Part shown: positions 61,291 through 64,000 of the stretch, piece after piece
Layout of the letters: each line of letters starts with the position of its first letter
How positions within the stretch are numbered: position 1 is the stretch's first letter
Assembly (NCBI GenBank): GCA_024123915.1
Contig: CP099650.1
Location: 434,001-498,000 of the forward strand
Length of the DNA: 64,000 nucleotides
DNA from: Oxalobacteraceae bacterium OTU3CAMAD1
Lineage (GTDB): Bacteria; Pseudomonadota; Gammaproteobacteria; Burkholderiales; Burkholderiaceae_D
Reading direction: 5' to 3'
The notes under the pieces: model-generated
Databases searched by the model: none
Seen by the model: only the letters and a program-made list of their open reading frames with translations
Told to the model about the DNA's origin: nothing
Position numbers and translations under genes: made by a program

Positions 61291-62597
61291 TTTGCGCAGG
61301 CCGGGGTGATTTTTTTCTCGGCCGCGTAGGCTGCGGAGCTTTCTTCCAACAGCTTGCGGGTCAGCGCCTTGTCGCCCACCACCCAGTTGGGCGTGATGGC
61401 GTTCCACTTTTTGCCGTCCCATTGCTGGACTTTCACCGCGCCGGAGCCCTCGTGATCGTCGCAGCTCGTCTTCACCACCGGTAGCATGCCGAGCGCGCCG
61501 ATGGCTTTCTGGCGCGCCTCGTCGACGTTGAGGTTCTCCAGGCCCCAGCGCATTTGCTCGCCGGTGACGGCTTTGCCCTTGCCGAACTTCTCCTGCGCGG
61601 TGCGCATCGCCTCCACCCACAGGATGGCCGCGCTGACGCCGCGCATGTGGTACACGGAGCCGATGCGGTTGCGATCGGCCAGATTGCCCTTGCCGGCTTC
61701 GTAGAGTTTTTTCCTGATGTCGTCCATCACAGGGTAATTGCCGGGGGTGTTGAACGTCATCGCGCTGTAGCCCTTGGCGGCGTCGCCGGCCGGTACGGTG
61801 TCTTCCTCGGACCCAGCCCACCACACGCCGAGCATCTTCTCGCGCGGGAAGCCGTTGCGCTGCGCGGTCTTGATCGCCACCGCGTTCATCGAACCCCAGC
61901 CCCACAGGATCACGTGATCCGGCTTGGCCTGGCGGATTTGCAGCCATTGCGATTGCTGCTCGCTGCCCGGCGGCGTGACGGGGATTTTGATCAGTTCAAA
62001 GCCATATTGTTTGGACAGCGCCTCCAGCACCGGCAAGGGCTCCTTGCCGAAGGCGGAGTCGTGGTACAGGTGGACGATTTTTTTGCCTTTGAGTTTGTCC
62101 ATGCCGCCGTTCTTGTCGCCCAGGTACTTGATCATGCCGGCCGCCTGGTTCCAGTAGCTGGTGATCAGGGGGAAAACGTAGGGGAAGACCTTGCCGTTGG
62201 CGGCGTCCGAGCGGCCGTAGCCGATCATCGTCATCGGGATTTTGTCGGTCGGCAGGCGGTCGAGCACTCCATAGGCGACGCCGGTGGACAGCGGCTCGAC
62301 CAAAGTGGCGCCGCCGTTCTTGGTTTTCAGCCGCTCGTAGCATTCGACGCCGCGCGACGGGTTGTATTCGGTCTCGCATTCCTCCCAGCCGATCTTGACG
62401 CCATTGATGCCGCCCGACAGGTTGACCAGGTTGAAGTAGTCGATGATGCCGCCGTAAAAACCGGAACCGCCCGCCGCATAAGGGCCGACGCGGTACGAGG
62501 GCAGGGCGACGTACTGTCCGGCGGCCTGCTGCGCCAGCGCGGGCGCGATGGTTGCGACAAGTGCGGCGCCAATTACAAACGATGCCATGATTTTCAT
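61287..62597 (-). CDS. livK: ABC transporter periplasmic substrate-binding protein, LivK-like (second system)
   Basis: A 436-residue receptor. The signal peptide MKIMASFVIGAALVATIAPA ends near ALAQQ. The mature part has long lobes with WEECETEYNPSRGVECYERL and IVHLYHDSAFGKEPLPVLEAL. It belongs to the larger receptor subgroup often found with aryl-CoA ligase genes. ATG 62597 has GGAGACAAC upstream; an in-frame ATG 42 bases earlier is less likely. Confidence 0.88.
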   Translation of the reverse strand: MKIMASFVIGAALVATIAPALAQQAAGQYVALPSYRVGPYAAGGSGFYGGIIDYFNLVNLSGGINGVKIGWEECETEYNPSRGVECYERLKTKNGGATLVEPLSTGVAYGVLDRLPTDKIPMTMIGYGRSDAANGKVFPYVFPLITSYWNQAAGMIKYLGDKNGGMDKLKGKKIVHLYHDSAFGKEPLPVLEALSKQYGFELIKIPVTPPGSEQQSQWLQIRQAKPDHVILWGWGSMNAVAIKTAQRNGFPREKMLGVWWAGSEEDTVPAGDAAKGYSAMTFNTPGNYPVMDDIRKKLYEAGKGNLADRNRIGSVYHMRGVSAAILWVEAMRTAQEKFGKGKAVTGEQMRWGLENLNVDEARQKAIGALGMLPVVKTSCDDHEGSGAVKVQQWDGKKWNAITPNWVVGDKALTRKLLEESSAAYAAEKKITPACAK

Positions 62598-62648
62598 TGT
62601 TGTCTCCTCTTGGGTACTACGCTGGAAGGTTGCATCCAATTGCTGCGC

Positions 62649-63707
62649 TCAGTGCGGGAAAGGCCACAGGCGCAGTTTCTCTTTACCGATTTGCCACAAA
62701 CGCGCCAGGCCGTGCGGCTCGACGATCAGGAAAAATATGATCAAGGCGCCGAACACCATCAACTCCAGATTGGACGCCACGCTATTCGGCAGCGACAGGC
62801 TGTGTGCCAGAATATTGAGCAGCACCGGCAGCAGCACGATGAAGGCCGCGCCGAGGAAGGAGCCGAGTATCGAGCCGACGCCGCCGATGATGATCATGAA
62901 CAGGATGCGGAACGACAGATCGAGGTTGTAGGCCTCCGGTTCCACGGTGCCCAGGTAGGCGAAGGCGTACAGCGCGCCGGCCACACCGCAGTAGAAGGAG
63001 CTGACGGCGAACGCCAGCAGCTTGGTGCGCATCAGCCGGAAGCCGATCACTTCCGCCGCCACGTCCATGTCGCGCACCGCCATCCAGGAGCGGCCGACGT
63101 TGGAGCGCACCATGTTCTTGGCCAGCAGCGCCATCACGGCCACCACGCCGAGCACCAGCAGGTATTTGCGGTCCGGCGTATCGAACTGGTAGCCGAGGAT
63201 GACGATTTTCTGCGCCGTGATGACGCCGGAGGCGCTGTAGTTGGTCAGGTAGGGGATCTTGGTCAGGCACCAGATCACGAAGAACTGCGTGGCCAGGGTC
63301 GACGCGGCCAGGTAGAAGCCGCGTATCCGCAGCGACGGCAGGCCGAAGGCGATGCCGACCGCCGCCGCGCTCAGCCCCCCGAGCACGAAAGCCACCAGCA
63401 CCGGAATGCCGGGAATGCGGGCGACGAAGTTATACGAAGCGAAGGCGCCCACCGCCATGAAGGCGGCGGTGCCGAGCGACAGCTGGCCCGCGTAGCCGGT
63501 CAGGATGTTCAACCCGAGCGCGGCGAGCGAAAAGATCAAAAACGGAATCAGGATCGCCGACAAGGCGTAGGGCGACGCCACCAGCGGCACCACCACGATG
63601 GCGACGACCAGCAGCGCGAGCATCGCCACGCGGTCCTGCAAGATAGGGAAGATCTGGCTGTCGGCCTGATAGCTGGTCTTGAATTGTCCTGCTTCGCGGT
63701 AGAGCAT
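62649..63707 (-). CDS. livM: ABC transporter permease, LivM-like (second system)
   Basis: A 352-residue membrane permease with about ten hydrophobic stretches. Hallmarks are SLAALGLNILTGYAGQLSLG and, later, IIIGGVGSILGSFLGAAF, the ATPase-contact loop. A 35-residue hydrophilic N-terminus precedes the first helix. It is part of the leftward livH-livM-livK-livF-yjbR-ligase operon. Confidence 0.9.
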   Translation of the reverse strand: MLYREAGQFKTSYQADSQIFPILQDRVAMLALLVVAIVVVPLVASPYALSAILIPFLIFSLAALGLNILTGYAGQLSLGTAAFMAVGAFASYNFVARIPGIPVLVAFVLGGLSAAAVGIAFGLPSLRIRGFYLAASTLATQFFVIWCLTKIPYLTNYSASGVITAQKIVILGYQFDTPDRKYLLVLGVVAVMALLAKNMVRSNVGRSWMAVRDMDVAAEVIGFRLMRTKLLAFAVSSFYCGVAGALYAFAYLGTVEPEAYNLDLSFRILFMIIIGGVGSILGSFLGAAFIVLLPVLLNILAHSLSLPNSVASNLELMVFGALIIFFLIVEPHGLARLWQIGKEKLRLWPFPH

Positions 63708-63729
63708 GTGCGCCTCTTAAGGTTCGCTT

Positions 63730-64000
63730 TTAAATCCTGCGGATGATTTTTTCGCCGAACAGGCCTTCCGGCCGCACCAGCAGGAACATCAGCGCCAGCA
63801 CGTACGGGAACCAGCCTTCGATGCCGCCGCCGACCAGCGGGCCGATATACACCTCGGCCAGTTTTTCCGACGCGCCGATAATCAGGCCGCCGACGATCGC
63901 TCCCGGCATCGATGTGAAGCCGCCCAGGATGAGCACCGGCAGCGCTTTGAGCGCCACGAAGGTCAGCGCGAACTGCACGCCATTGCGTGCGCCCCACAAC
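63730..64000 (-). CDS. livH: ABC transporter permease, LivH-like (second system), partial
   Basis: Only the C-terminal ~89 residues are inside the window; the frame continues past the right edge. It shows LILGGFTSMPGAIVGGLIIGASEKLAE, the LivH loop, and VLALMFLLVRPEGLFGEKI, the typical end. 22 bases upstream of the LivM-like gene. Confidence 0.88.
   Translation of the reverse strand, partial: LWGARNGVQFALTFVALKALPVLILGGFTSMPGAIVGGLIIGASEKLAEVYIGPLVGGGIEGWFPYVLALMFLLVRPEGLFGEKIIRRI

Noticed and set aside
60487..61947. Possible fusion of a long N-terminal region to the second LivF
   Set aside because: The upstream in-frame part is an alternative frame of the receptor gene; the ATG at 61290 overlaps the receptor stop and gives a standard LivF N-terminus.
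61554..63746. A 730-codon plus-strand frame across the second liv genes
   Set aside because: Composition (His, Arg, Gln, Asp rich) and lack of domains mark it as the antisense shadow of livK and livM.

Overview
The window looks like a piece of the main chromosome of a high-GC betaproteobacterium, most likely Oxalobacteraceae (Massilia, Duganella or Janthinobacterium type). The gene sets are typical of that family: mnmG-rsmG-parA-parB followed by a complete atpIBEFHAGDC operon, argB-HAD phosphatase-slmA, and several polyhydroxybutyrate (PHB) enzymes. I cannot name a species from sequence alone. No phage, insertion sequence or CRISPR array is visible.

Layout. 1-3.2 kb: the C-terminal end of putA, an mtnN-type nucleosidase, then about 1 kb of AT-rich non-coding DNA that looks like a replication origin present in two direct copies (DnaA boxes, TAG-repeat DnaA-trios, AT tracts), with a palindromic repeat between them. 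3.2-15.2 kb: nitronate monooxygenase, GMC oxidoreductase, a five-gene Liv-type ABC transporter, a 3-hydroxybutyrate oligomer hydrolase, an iron-dependent alcohol dehydrogenase and a TSUP permease. 15.2-27.1 kb: two parS sites, mnmG-rsmG, a nine-unit 9-bp tandem repeat, parA-parB, and the ATP synthase operon behind a strong sigma70-like promoter. Nearly all genes here run rightwards, as expected on a leading strand leaving an origin near 2.5-3 kb.

27.1-33.8 kb is accessory: a HigB/HigA-like toxin-antitoxin pair, hydrolase-marR, a histidine kinase, rsgA, an AraC regulator and a glutathione transferase. 33.8-41.4 kb holds the most unusual cluster: two divergent operons, DUF350 / SPFH-SHOCT / double DUF4178 / Gly-rich lipoprotein / S-adenosylmethionine decarboxylase on one side, and a membrane-anchored aminopropyltransferase / Tat-type FAD oxidoreductase on the other, followed by a PPK2 kinase. 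I infer a membrane-associated polyamine-type modification system of unknown output.

41.5-58.2 kb is mixed metabolism (gabD, two more PHB-depolymerase-type esterases, glutathione peroxidase, rhodanese, FtrA-like regulator, pabBC fusion, slmA, argB, tRNA-Thr(GGT), DUF1289-MBL hydrolase, a second nitronate monooxygenase, a TPR protein). 58.2-64 kb holds hpt and a leftward operon of a second Liv-type transporter with a phenylacetate-CoA-ligase-like enzyme, cut by the right edge. Two families of palindromic REP-like repeats are scattered between genes throughout.
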